Shown here: piece after piece, positions 16,122 to 23,985 of the stretch | Numbering within the stretch: the stretch's first letter is position 1 | Layout: each line of letters opens with the position of its first letter | NCBI GenBank assembly: GCA_964551035.1 | Contig: CAZKBK010000002.1 | Span: forward strand, 62,001 to 126,000 | From: Chryseosolibacter sp964551035 | GTDB taxonomy: Bacteria; Bacteroidota; Bacteroidia; Cytophagales; Cyclobacteriaceae | DNA length: 64,000 nucleotides | Reading direction: 5' to 3' | Translations under genes and position numbers: made by a program | Notes under the pieces: generated by a model | The model's database searches: none | Told to the model about the DNA's origin: nothing | What the model saw: only the letters and a program-made list of their open reading frames with translations

Positions 16122-18557
16122 TTGTTCATAAACAGGCAGACATTGAACATTACGAAGGAAGCGAAGGTCAAATATCCGCAAGCCAGGATCAAGGAAATCC
16201 TGGCCGACTACCGCCTTGTGGTGGAGAGTCGCGAGGCGAGCCTGATCGGCCGCAAGGAAGTGTTCATGGGGAAAGCGAAGTTTGGCATTTTCGGTGATGG
16301 AAAGGAAGTGGCGCAGGTGGCGATGGCGAAGGTTTTTCGCAAGGGTGACTTTCGCGCCGGCTACTACCGCGACCAGACGTTCATGTTCGCGATCGGCGAG
16401 CTGTCTGTCCAGCAATACTTTGCCCAACTTTACGCGCACACCGATGTGGGCGCCGAACCCGCGTCGGCGGGCCGGCTCATGAATGGCCATTACGCCACGC
16501 GCATGCTGGATGAGCATGGCCGCTTAAGGAACCTCGCCGACCTGAAGAATAGCAGCGCAGACATTTCCCCCACCGCGGGTCAAATGCCCCGTTTACTGGG
16601 ACTCGCCTATGCTTCGAAGCTTTTCCGCAATAATCCGGAATTGAAACAGTTCGAGAACCTGTCCAACAATGGCAATGAGATCGCGTTTGGCACAATTGGC
16701 AACGCTTCGACCTCTGAGGGGATGTTCTTTGAGACGATCAACGCCGCGGGCGTTCTGCAGGTGCCGATGCTTACTTCCGTATGGGACGACGCTTATGGCA
16801 TCTCCGTTCCGCAGGAATTTCACACTACGAAACTAAGTATCTCGAAAGCGCTCGCGGGCCTTCAACGCCACGCCGGGGAAAAGGGCTTTGACATCATTGT
16901 CGCGAAGGGCTGGGATTATCCGGGCTTGATTGCCGCCTACCAGAAGGCGGAGCGGATTTGCCGCGAAGAGCATGTCCCGGTACTGCTTCACGTTGTGGAA
17001 ATGACGCAGCCTCAGGGCCATTCGACTTCGGGTTCGCATGAGCGGTATAAATCGAAGGAGCGCCTCTCCTGGGAAGGGGAATTCGATTGTATCCGAAAAA
17101 TGCGGGAATGGATCATCGAGGAAGTAATGATTCTGCCCGAGGAGGTGGATGCGATCGAAAAAGAGGCCAAGGCTTCCGCACGAAAGGCCCGCGATCTTGC
17201 CTGGGGTGCGTTTATGGAGGATATTCGAAAGGATCAAAAGGTCCTTGAGGATATTCTCACACAGGTCCAAAGGGAAAGCGCCGCTGCCCAGGATATTGAG
17301 GAGATTGCGACCGAACTGTCTAAAACCATCAATCCCACCCGACTCGATGCGATGCGAGCGGCAAGGCGCGCCGTGCGCGCTTTGCGGGAGGAGCCACAAC
17401 TGCCTTCAAAGGCCGCACTCCTGTCATGGATCAGATCTGCACAGACGTCCAACCACAACCGATACAGTTCAAACCTTTACAGTGAGTCCGATGATTCGGC
17501 ATTAAAGGTACCGCGGGTGGATCCTGTTTATTCGGAACAATCACCGGTTCTTGACGGCCGTGAGATCCTTCAGCACTGTTTCGATGCCGCGCTTTCGCGG
17601 GATCCGCGCTTTCTTGCGTTCGGCGAGGATGTCGGCAGGATCGGAGATGTAAACCAGGGCTTCGCGGGATTGCAGGAAAAATACGGCGAACTTCGCGTGA
17701 CGGATACCGGGATTCGTGAATGCACGATCGTAGGGCAGGGGATAGGCCTGGCGTTGCGCGGATTGAGACCGGTCGCCGAAATCCAGTATCTCGATTACTT
17801 TATCTATGCCCTCGCGACCTTGTCCGATGACCTCGCTTGTCTCCAGTACCGGACCCGTGGTGGACAAAAGGCGCCGTTGATCGTGCGCACCCGCGGCCAC
17901 AGGCTAGAGGGGGTATGGCACGCAGGTTCGCCCATCGGGATGATCCTTAACAGTCTTCGCGGGATCTATTTGCTTGTTCCCCGAAACATGACCCAGGCAG
18001 CCGGTTTTTACAACACCATGCTTCAATCCGATGACGCCGCCATCATGATCGAGTGCCTCAATGGCTATCGCCTTAAGGAACGGCTGCCCGATAACATCGA
18101 TGAATTCACGGTTTCATTGGGCGTGCCCGAGGTGTTGAGGGAAGGAAGTGACATCACCCTTGTGACGTACGGCGCCATGTGCCGGATCGTGATGGAAGCC
18201 GCGCAGCAACTCGAGCGCATGGCGATATCCGTAGAGGTAATCGATGTGCAGACCCTTCTTCCATTCGATATCCACCATCGCATCGTGGAGTCGGTGAAGA
18301 AGACCAGCCGCGTGGTTTTTGCCGATGAAGACGTGCCGGGTGGCGCGAGCGCATTCATGATGCGTGAGGTCCTCGAAACACAGAACGCCTATCAGTACCT
18401 CGATGCGGCGCCGGTAACCATCACCGCCAAAGAACACCGTCCCGCCTACGCATCCGACGGTGATTATTTCAGCAAGCCGAATGTCGAAGACATTGTTGAA
18501 AAGGTGTACGACATGATGCGTGAATCGAATCCTGAAAAATACCCCGCTATCTACTGA
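16122..18557 (+). CDS. Fused 2-oxoacid dehydrogenase E1 alpha-beta (TPP enzyme)
   Basis: 811 residues uniting both E1 subunits. Residues about 40-440 resemble E1 alpha and about 470-811 resemble E1 beta (LDGREILQHCFDAAL, FGEDVGRIGDVNQGFAGL, GLRPVAEIQYLDYF, DIHHRIVESVKKTSRVVFADE). It should bind thiamine diphosphate and decarboxylate a 2-oxoacid, feeding an E2 lipoyl protein; no E2 or E3 gene is near. The usual GDG...NN metal-binding motif is here GN(194)A...WDD(222-223), a D/N exchange. No ATG is suitable: the frame opens with TTG 16122 or TTG 16143, and the first ATG would cut into the conserved alpha domain. The substrate (branched-chain 2-oxoacid or pyruvate) cannot be settled from sequence. 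Confidence 0.85.
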   Translation: MFINRQTLNITKEAKVKYPQARIKEILADYRLVVESREASLIGRKEVFMGKAKFGIFGDGKEVAQVAMAKVFRKGDFRAGYYRDQTFMFAIGELSVQQYFAQLYAHTDVGAEPASAGRLMNGHYATRMLDEHGRLRNLADLKNSSADISPTAGQMPRLLGLAYASKLFRNNPELKQFENLSNNGNEIAFGTIGNASTSEGMFFETINAAGVLQVPMLTSVWDDAYGISVPQEFHTTKLSISKALAGLQRHAGEKGFDIIVAKGWDYPGLIAAYQKAERICREEHVPVLLHVVEMTQPQGHSTSGSHERYKSKERLSWEGEFDCIRKMREWIIEEVMILPEEVDAIEKEAKASARKARDLAWGAFMEDIRKDQKVLEDILTQVQRESAAAQDIEEIATELSKTINPTRLDAMRAARRAVRALREEPQLPSKAALLSWIRSAQTSNHNRYSSNLYSESDDSALKVPRVDPVYSEQSPVLDGREILQHCFDAALSRDPRFLAFGEDVGRIGDVNQGFAGLQEKYGELRVTDTGIRECTIVGQGIGLALRGLRPVAEIQYLDYFIYALATLSDDLACLQYRTRGGQKAPLIVRTRGHRLEGVWHAGSPIGMILNSLRGIYLLVPRNMTQAAGFYNTMLQSDDAAIMIECLNGYRLKERLPDNIDEFTVSLGVPEVLREGSDITLVTYGAMCRIVMEAAQQLERMAISVEVIDVQTLLPFDIHHRIVESVKKTSRVVFADEDVPGGASAFMMREVLETQNAYQYLDAAPVTITAKEHRPAYASDGDYFSKPNVEDIVEKVYDMMRESNPEKYPAIY

Positions 18558-18594
18558 GGGACGCGACGCCGAAAGAAAACCGGAACTGATGGTG

Positions 18595-19485
18595 CTAGTT
18601 GACGGTGATGTCCCGGAGCGTGAAGCCACCGGTATCAACGACGTTGCTGAGGTTCAATGCGCGGTCCCGGATCCGCATTTTTAATCTAAGGGTCCTGATG
18701 CTGAAAAGGTTCTGAAAGCCGAGCGACGGCATCGCGTAACGAATGTTGCCTTCGAGAGGACGATCAGGGCTGTCTGAAAGAACTGGAAACCGCATGTGAA
18801 AAGGTTGACAAAACGGCGGCGCGGCCCAATCAAACTCCTCCCAATCTTCCTCATTGGTTCCATCCGTACCGTTCTTCAGCAGGTAAAACCTTACTTCCAG
18901 GTTGAAGTGATTGAGGTTCGTCCGTCGGTAGAGCGTGTCGCGCAGTTGGTAAAATTCGGCGGTTTCGCCGTGTAGCGTGTCAATAATATTCTCAATGGCG
19001 ATGTCGTCCAACGCGGCAAGATCTGCGGCGTCGATCAGCACATTGCTGGCCGGGCTGAGTGCCTCGTAATTCTGGCAATTCAGTTCGGGCAAATGGCCGT
19101 ATCCCGGTTCGTGGCGGGTCCTTTCAAATACCAGTTTCCCCTTGTCAGGATTCGGAATGTCGATGATATGATACTCTACTCCGTTCTGCGTCACGGCGGC
19201 GAATGTCGGCAAAGAATCCATTTCACCACTCCCGTTGGCCTGGAAGAAGTACTGGCTGTGAAAAGGATAAGAGATGTAGGCAAGATTGCTGGGATCTAGT
19301 CCGAGGTCACCGTCGCCGTCGCGAAAGCTCAGGCTGATGACGAGCGAATCCGTGTCCGGGGTATCTATGAACTCAACCTTGTCGAAAGTGAGTTCGGGAC
19401 GATTCGGGAACTCCGGAGGGTCGAAGCACGACCCCATACCCAGAAGGGTGAGGAGAAAAATGGAAAAACCCCTGGAAATTTTCAT
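18595..19485 (-). CDS. Hypothetical lipoprotein
   Basis: 296 residues. The N-terminus MKISRGFSIFLLTLLGMGSC is a lipoprotein signal with Cys20 as the likely lipidation site. The mature part begins with an acidic beta-rich region (LSFRDGDGDLGLDP) that is common to many Bacteroidota lipoproteins of unknown role, and the C-terminus reads LRLKMRIRDRALNLSNVV. I do not recognise a catalytic motif. It is convergent with the E1 fusion gene, 37 bp apart, and divergent from the LuxE-like gene. It is probably anchored in the inner leaflet of the outer membrane. Confidence 0.7.
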   Translation of the reverse strand: MKISRGFSIFLLTLLGMGSCFDPPEFPNRPELTFDKVEFIDTPDTDSLVISLSFRDGDGDLGLDPSNLAYISYPFHSQYFFQANGSGEMDSLPTFAAVTQNGVEYHIIDIPNPDKGKLVFERTRHEPGYGHLPELNCQNYEALSPASNVLIDAADLAALDDIAIENIIDTLHGETAEFYQLRDTLYRRTNLNHFNLEVRFYLLKNGTDGTNEEDWEEFDWAAPPFCQPFHMRFPVLSDSPDRPLEGNIRYAMPSLGFQNLFSIRTLRLKMRIRDRALNLSNVVDTGGFTLRDITVN

Positions 19486-19592
19486 GTTTACAGTTCGAAA
19501 GGAACAAACAAATTACATAACGCCTGGATACTTTTAAAAGTTTTGATCCACAATTATACCCGGTAAACGACAACTCGTTTGACGATATTGCT

Positions 19593-20516
19593 TTGCGCCT
19601 GTTCAATTATCAGGTGGAGCACAATCACGTTTACCGGTCTTTCGTCAAAGCCATCGGCACCAGGGTGGATAAAATCCGTTCCTTAGCGTCGATTCCCTTC
19701 ATGCCGATTTCTTTTTTCAAGACCCATGAGTTGAAAACGGGTTCGTGGACGCCTGAAACGATCTTTCGCAGTAGCGGCACCACCGGGGCCAGGATGAGTC
19801 GACACCTGATGCCTGATGTTCAGTTCTATCTGGACCACAGTGTGCGCTGCTTCGAGTATTTTTTTGGCCCGGTCACGAACTATAACTTCCTCGCACTCCT
19901 GCCCTCGTACCTCGAACGGGGTGATTCATCCCTGGTAGCGATGATGACACACTTCATCAGGAGAAGCGCCTCGCCGTCGTCGGGGTTTTATCTGCACAAC
20001 CCGGATCGCTTGCTGCAGGACGTCGCCGGGCTGAAAAATGATACCCGTACAACCGTCGTGTGGGGTGTTTCCTTTGCCCTTCTCGATCTGGCTGAGCAAT
20101 ACGGCCCTGATCTTGGCCATTGCATGGTCTTTGAAACAGGTGGGATGAAGGGCAGGCGTGCCGAAATCACACGCGAGGAACTGCATCGAATATTGTGTAA
20201 TAAATTGAATATCAGTAAAATACATTCCGAGTATGGCATGACGGAGTTGTCGTCTCAGTGTTATTCCCTTGGCGGGAGTCATTTCTTCTGCCCGCCCTGG
20301 GCACGGGTGCTGACCCGCGACATCACGGACCCCGGTGAAAAAGGTTTCCTCGGTGAGACGGGCGGGATAAATGTCATCGACCTGGCAAACTGGCATTCTA
20401 TTGGCTTTATAGAGACGGAGGACCTGGGGAGAGCCTTCGATGACGGTTCCTTTGAGGTTTTGGGACGATTGGATAACAGCGACGTGAGGGGTTGCAACCT
20501 CTTGGTGAACGGCTAA
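19593..20516 (+). CDS. LuxE-like acyl-protein synthetase
   Basis: 307 residues from TTG 19593. The sequence has IFRSSGTTGARMSRH, the P-loop-like AMP-binding motif, plus SEYGMTELSSQCYS and LGRLDNSDVRGCNLLV. These match the LuxE/acyl-protein synthetase family of adenylate-forming enzymes, which activate a fatty acid or other acid with ATP and transfer it to a Cys or carrier. The start is uncertain: the frame stays open back to a stop at 19518 and the upstream residues (SFDPQLYPVNDNSFDDIALRLF) look like family sequence, so a non-ATG start such as CTG 19524 is possible. No LuxC, LuxD or carrier gene is adjacent, so the substrate is unknown. Confidence 0.75.
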   Translation: MRLFNYQVEHNHVYRSFVKAIGTRVDKIRSLASIPFMPISFFKTHELKTGSWTPETIFRSSGTTGARMSRHLMPDVQFYLDHSVRCFEYFFGPVTNYNFLALLPSYLERGDSSLVAMMTHFIRRSASPSSGFYLHNPDRLLQDVAGLKNDTRTTVVWGVSFALLDLAEQYGPDLGHCMVFETGGMKGRRAEITREELHRILCNKLNISKIHSEYGMTELSSQCYSLGGSHFFCPPWARVLTRDITDPGEKGFLGETGGINVIDLANWHSIGFIETEDLGRAFDDGSFEVLGRLDNSDVRGCNLLVNG

Positions 20517-20530
20517 TAGAGCGGATGAAG

Positions 20531-20544
20531 GCCCTGAAAAGGGC
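20531..20544 (+). terminator. Weak terminator-like hairpin after the LuxE-like gene
   Basis: GCCCT-GAAA-AGGGC forms a 5-bp stem with a GAAA tetraloop, followed after seven bases by a T-rich stretch (TTTGTTTTCTT). It lies 15 bp after the stop codon. The same T-rich stretch contains the -33 element of the next gene. Confidence 0.35.
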
Positions 20545-20550
20545 GATGAA

Positions 20551-20581
20551 TTTGTTTTCTTGGTAAAGAATGATATTTTTG
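20551..20581 (+). promoter_or_regulatory. Bacteroidota -33/-7 promoter of the small lipoprotein gene
   Basis: TTTG at 20551-20554, then a 19-base spacer, then TATTTTTG at 20574-20581. This is a full match to the consensus TTTG / TAnnTTTG used by the primary sigma factor of Bacteroidota, with usual spacing. The start codon of the 39-residue lipoprotein lies 39 bp downstream. It is the best vegetative promoter match I saw in the window. Confidence 0.7.
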
Positions 20582-20620
20582 TTAACACCAACATTAACCT
20601 CAAACCCAAATAAGCCTCCA

Positions 20621-20740
20621 ATGAAAAGGATTTTACTATTTCTCGTTCTTGCGGCCTTTTTTGCCGCGTGCAGTCAGTACACCTGCCCCACATACAGCAA
20701 AAAAGACGCTCCGAAGCCCGCCGCTGAGGAAAGGATCTAA
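20621..20740 (+). CDS. Small lipoprotein (39 aa)
   Basis: The ORF encodes MKRILLFLVLAAFFAACSQY followed by a short hydrophilic tail (TCPTYSKKDAPKPAAEERI). FFAAC is a lipobox with Cys17 as the lipidation site, leaving a mature peptide of only 23 residues with a second Cys. The gene has a consensus promoter (20551-20581) and a terminator directly behind the stop codon (20741-20760), so it is a compact stand-alone transcription unit. The function is unknown. It is short enough to be missed by automatic callers. Confidence 0.75.
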   Translation: MKRILLFLVLAAFFAACSQYTCPTYSKKDAPKPAAEERI

Positions 20741-20760
20741 CCGGAAAACCGGATTTTTTT
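20741..20760 (+). terminator. Rho-independent terminator after the small lipoprotein
   Basis: CCGG-AAAA-CCGG followed by A and seven T residues, starting at the base after the stop codon. The stem is only four GC pairs but the T-run is complete. Confidence 0.6.
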
Positions 20761-20878
20761 CAGGAAAAAGGCTTCGTTTTCCCTCCTGCCCGACCTACCT
20801 GGTTTTAGTTTCATTGTCAGAATTGCATTTTTGTCGCCGGCATCGCGTCGGAAGTGTCACGTATTTGGTTCCTCGCTA

Positions 20879-20938
20879 ATACCCAATGCCTGATGCCCCA
20901 ATGCCTATTCCTCATGCCCAATCCCCAATCACAACACC
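20879..20938. repeat. Intergenic degenerate TGCCCAAT-type minisatellite
   Basis: Imperfect units of the form ACCCAATGCC, CCCCAATGCC, GCCCAATCCC and CCCAATC follow one another between the terminator at 20760 and the stop codon of the regulator at 20940. The complementary phrase (GGGCATTAGGCA type) recurs at 36742-36788. It has no coding sense in either place. Confidence 0.55.
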
Positions 20939-20939
20939 C

Positions 20940-22091
20940 TTAAAGGTATTTCTTCACATCCTGCCCGGTAATTTCCTCCCCGCTCATGATGACGAGGCGC
21001 TCGGTGACATTCCTCAGTTCCCGGATGTTTCCGGTCCAATCATGGCTTTTTAGCGCCTCGATGGCGTCGGGCTGAACATTCTTTTTGCAAGCTCCATGTT
21101 CCTCGGCGATGTCTTCAAGGAATTTGTCAGCGAGCAGCGGGATGTCGTCGGGACGTTCATTGAGGGAAGGCACTTTGATGACGATCACACTCAACCGGTG
21201 ATAGAGGTCTTCCCGAAAACGGTTTTCGCTGATTTCTGTCCTGAGGTCCTTGTTCGTTGCGGCGACGACCCGAACGTTTACCGTGATTTCCCGATCACCG
21301 CCGACGCGGGTGATCTTGTTCTCCTGGAGGGCGCGCAGTACTTTGGCTTGCGCCGAAAGGCTCATGTCGCCGATCTCGTCAAGAAAAAGCGTTCCACCTT
21401 CGGCGAGTTCGAATTTGCCGATCCGCTGCTTGATCGCCGACGTGAATGAACCTTTTTCGTGGCCGAACAGCTCGCTTTCGATCAGTTCAGACGGAATTGC
21501 CGCGCAATTGACTTCGATCATCGGACCATTTGCGCGCTTGCTGTTTTCGTGAATTGCTTTCGCGACCAATTCCTTTCCCGATCCGTTGGGTCCAGTGATG
21601 AGTACACGCGCGTCGGTTGGCGCCACCTTGCTGATCATCTCACGCATTTCCCTGACCGGCTCCGACTCGCCCACCATTTCAAACTTCTTGTTGATCTTTT
21701 TGCGGAGGTTCCGCGTCTCTTTGATCAGTGAAGTTTTGTCCAGGGCATTTCGCAACGTGATCTCCAACCTTCCCAGGTCGAACGGTTTTTGCAGGAAGTC
21801 GAACGCGCCCTTCTTGACAGCCTCAACGGCAATGTCGATGTTGCCATGGGCGGATATCACAACGAAATTGGTGGGGATGCCGGCTTCTTTCGTCTTGTCG
21901 AGCACTTCCAGCCCGTCCATTTTGGGCATCTTGATGTCACAAATGCAGAGGTCGAAAAGACCCTGCTCGAGTTTTTTCAACCCTTCAACACCGTCGCCGG
22001 CTTCTTCAACTTCGTGTTCCTTTTCCTGAAGAATTTCGCGAAGAATAGCCCGGATCTTGGTGTCGTCTTCGATCAGAAGGATTTTGGCCAT
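20940..22091 (-). CDS. Sigma-54-type response regulator without DNA-binding domain
   Basis: 383 residues from ATG 22091 (MAKILLIEDDTKIRAILREI). A longer frame back to 22190 would run across the rnpB terminator and is rejected. Receiver domain at about 1-120 (phospho-acceptor Asp52, SAHGN, K in KPF); AAA+ domain at about 140-370 (Walker A GPNGSGKE, Walker B TLFLDEIGD). The sigma-54 contact loop reads GSFTSA instead of GAFTGA. The protein ends at EEITGQDVKKYL, directly after the AAA+ lid, so the Fis-type helix-turn-helix is missing. It should activate sigma-54 polymerase, possibly from solution. No kinase is adjacent, and it is monocistronic downstream of rnpB. Confidence 0.88.
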   Translation of the reverse strand: MAKILLIEDDTKIRAILREILQEKEHEVEEAGDGVEGLKKLEQGLFDLCICDIKMPKMDGLEVLDKTKEAGIPTNFVVISAHGNIDIAVEAVKKGAFDFLQKPFDLGRLEITLRNALDKTSLIKETRNLRKKINKKFEMVGESEPVREMREMISKVAPTDARVLITGPNGSGKELVAKAIHENSKRANGPMIEVNCAAIPSELIESELFGHEKGSFTSAIKQRIGKFELAEGGTLFLDEIGDMSLSAQAKVLRALQENKITRVGGDREITVNVRVVAATNKDLRTEISENRFREDLYHRLSVIVIKVPSLNERPDDIPLLADKFLEDIAEEHGACKKNVQPDAIEALKSHDWTGNIRELRNVTERLVIMSGEEITGQDVKKYL

Positions 22092-22147
22092 GGGAGTAGT
22101 TAGGGAACAGAATGAAAACGGTTGTAAAAATAGGACACTCTTCAAAT

Positions 22148-22179
22148 AAAAAAACCTTTCGGCGTGAAAACCGAAAGGT
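22148..22179 (-). terminator. Rho-independent terminator of rnpB
   Basis: On the minus strand a perfect 9-bp stem ACCTTTCGG / CCGAAAGGT with an 8-base loop is followed by a run of seven T residues. It begins about 10 bases after the 3' end of RNase P RNA and ends 57 bp before the regulator start codon. Confidence 0.85.
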
Positions 22180-22189
22180 CCAAAATACA

Positions 22190-22597
22190 AAGGAACAGGT
22201 CGATAAGCCGGGTTCTGTCCACATCCCGTCCTGATGCAAATCAGATACGGAAGGCCCTATCATTTATCTGGTCCCGACCTCGCGATCAGGATCAATCAAT
22301 CTACCCGTCCCGTTGGCATGAATGCCGTAAGCGAGCAGCTTATGCGGGACATGCTTGATCTTTCAACTCGTAAGGTTTGCCATGCCTTCGGCATCACTAC
22401 CGAAGCGGTGAGCTCTTACCTCGCCTTTTCACCTTTTCCCGGCTGACACGTCAGCGCGGGTAGTTTGTTTTCTGTGGCACTTTCTGTTCTACCCGACGAT
22501 TCGGGCAGACCTTCCCGTTAGGAAGTACGATGCTCTTTGTTGCCCGGACTTTCCTCCCCCCGGGGTGTCCGGGAGGCGATAAGGTGACCTGTCCGGT
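22190..22597 (-). ncRNA. rnpB: RNase P RNA (bacterial type A)
   Basis: The minus strand contains the conserved 5' core GGAGGAAAGTCCGGGC and the 3' core AGAACCCGGCTTATCG. The 5' segment ACAGGTC pairs with GACCTGT close to the 3' end to form helix P1. The span is about 408 nt. RNase P RNA is the catalytic subunit that matures the 5' ends of tRNAs. The exact ends are estimated from P1 and the terminator. The promoter must overlap the end of the gene at 22627. No protein-coding gene is credible inside this interval. Confidence 0.95.
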
Positions 22598-22626
22598 ATT
22601 AAACTTTATCCGCCCGGAAAAGTTCC

Positions 22627-23025
22627 TTAGTGCACGTCGTCGCCGGTGAGTTTGTACTCGTAAAGATCGGCGAGTTGTGCCACCTCCTGGATCATTTCCT
22701 GCACCTGAGTTTCTGACGCCGAAGACGACGGGCAGGAGGCCTCGACTTTGAGATAGCCGTCTGCAAGGACAAACCGGCTGTAATCGAAAGTCGCGTTTTG
22801 CTCCATCAGCGTTTTTAGGTCGATCGCCGGATGAAACGCGCAGATCTTTGAGGTAAATACGGCCTGATCCCGTCCCGACACAGGGCTTTTTTGTGTCGTC
22901 GCGAGCACCGTCTGAAAACGACTCTTGTCCAGCGGGACCACGATGACGGATTTCGTGTGATCGTAATCGGTGAATTGCCCGCCGATCCGGTCCGCATAAT
23001 CCTTTACTGTATTGAAGAGATTCAT
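22627..23025 (-). CDS. Conserved hypothetical small cytoplasmic protein
   Basis: 132 residues (MNLFNTVKDYADRIGGQFTD...), acidic, with no signal peptide or membrane segment. The alternating beta and helix pattern with a C-terminal helix (ETQVQEMIQEVAQLADLYEY) resembles YbjN or type III chaperone-like folds, but I cannot assign it to a family with certainty. It lies directly upstream of rnpB on the same strand (30 bp) and downstream of the DUF2279-like gene. The function is unknown. Confidence 0.65.
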   Translation of the reverse strand: MNLFNTVKDYADRIGGQFTDYDHTKSVIVVPLDKSRFQTVLATTQKSPVSGRDQAVFTSKICAFHPAIDLKTLMEQNATFDYSRFVLADGYLKVEASCPSSSASETQVQEMIQEVAQLADLYEYKLTGDDVH

Positions 23026-23091
23026 AGGCTTTTATTTAGGCCATTGAATCTACGAAAAAAACGCCGACGGACGGCAGCCAGGGGATTTTAA

Positions 23092-23985
23092 TTAAAAGAA
23101 GAAGGGGTGCGCCGCCACGCGGCCCCCGGAGAGCGAGAGCGTAGGTGAGGGAATCTTGATCATACCCGCCAGGAAAAGCAGGGTTTTTACCACCTTCGAA
23201 TGGCTTTTGATTGCACTGAGGTCAGGATCCAGCGAAATATAGAACTGTCGGCGCGCATGGTAGCCGGCAGCTCGGTTGTCGGCGTCGCGGGCGTGCACCA
23301 TGCCTTCGGCGCCGTAACCCACGGCCAGATTAAGCCATTCAGGGAAGGGCATGAATTTATCCATGTCGGCGGATATCCAGAACGTCTGGCCATTGTAGTC
23401 TTTGACGATCTCTCCGAGCGTACCTTTCCCCAGTACTTCGGGACGTAGCGCAGCGTAGCGTGTCGTGGAGAAGGAAAACTTTGGTAGAAGGCGCTGTTCA
23501 TTCCACAGGCGTTCCTGGCCGAGAAAGAAGGCAGCGCCGCCAGCATTGGCCAGCAAGTCACCGGATGAAGCGCCATAAGCTGCGGAATAACCGTCCAGAA
23601 GTTCTATCGGCGCCAAAAGAAGAAAGCCCGTGACGGCCCCGGCAAGATCGGCCTTTCGCGCCGGCACATTGCACCAGCCGAGGGTGCGCGACGTTCCGTG
23701 ACTTAGAAAATAGGCAGAAAAAAAATGGCCGGCCTTGTCAAGTTGTTTCCACTCCGCCAGGTCATTGAAGAAATGAAATTCGCTTCGCTCAAAATCGCTG
23801 TACCAAAGGTTGCTAAGGGCCACCAGGCTCCCGGCGTACGCCGCGCCGGCCGAAATGACAACCGGTTGGAATCGCTTTTGATTCACGCCCGAGGAGTCGC
23901 TTACCTGGGCGCACAGCACAGCATCCAGCGCGGGAATGAGCACGAACAAAAAACAGAAAGTGGCGCTGCGTTTAACGGCCCTCAT
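23092..23985 (-). CDS. DUF2279-like (YfiM-type) periplasmic protein
   Basis: 297 residues from ATG 23985 (MRAVKRSATFCFLFVLIPAL), a signal peptide ending near VLCAQ. The longer frame to 24030 would run further into tamB. The mature part has LWYSDFERSEFHFFNDLAEW and DKAGHFFSAYFLSHG, the pattern I associate with the DUF2279 group, with a D/E-K-x-x-H arrangement and several hydrophobic stretches. The biochemical role is unknown; relatives are predicted periplasmic or outer-membrane-linked. Its ATG overlaps the 3' end of tamB by 14 bp, so translational coupling and a shared envelope role are plausible. Confidence 0.7.
   Translation of the reverse strand: MRAVKRSATFCFLFVLIPALDAVLCAQVSDSSGVNQKRFQPVVISAGAAYAGSLVALSNLWYSDFERSEFHFFNDLAEWKQLDKAGHFFSAYFLSHGTSRTLGWCNVPARKADLAGAVTGFLLLAPIELLDGYSAAYGASSGDLLANAGGAAFFLGQERLWNEQRLLPKFSFSTTRYAALRPEVLGKGTLGEIVKDYNGQTFWISADMDKFMPFPEWLNLAVGYGAEGMVHARDADNRAAGYHARRQFYISLDPDLSAIKSHSKVVKTLLFLAGMIKIPSPTLSLSGGRVAAHPFFF

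Noticed and set aside
22091..22190. N-terminal 33-residue extension of the sigma-54 regulator at 20940-22091
   Set aside because: The extension runs through the rnpB terminator hairpin (22148-22179), is hydrophobic and unlike any receiver domain; the conserved start is MAKILLIEDD at 22091.
22234..22446. Short open frames on the plus strand inside the rnpB region
   Set aside because: They lie wholly within RNase P RNA and have no protein-like features.
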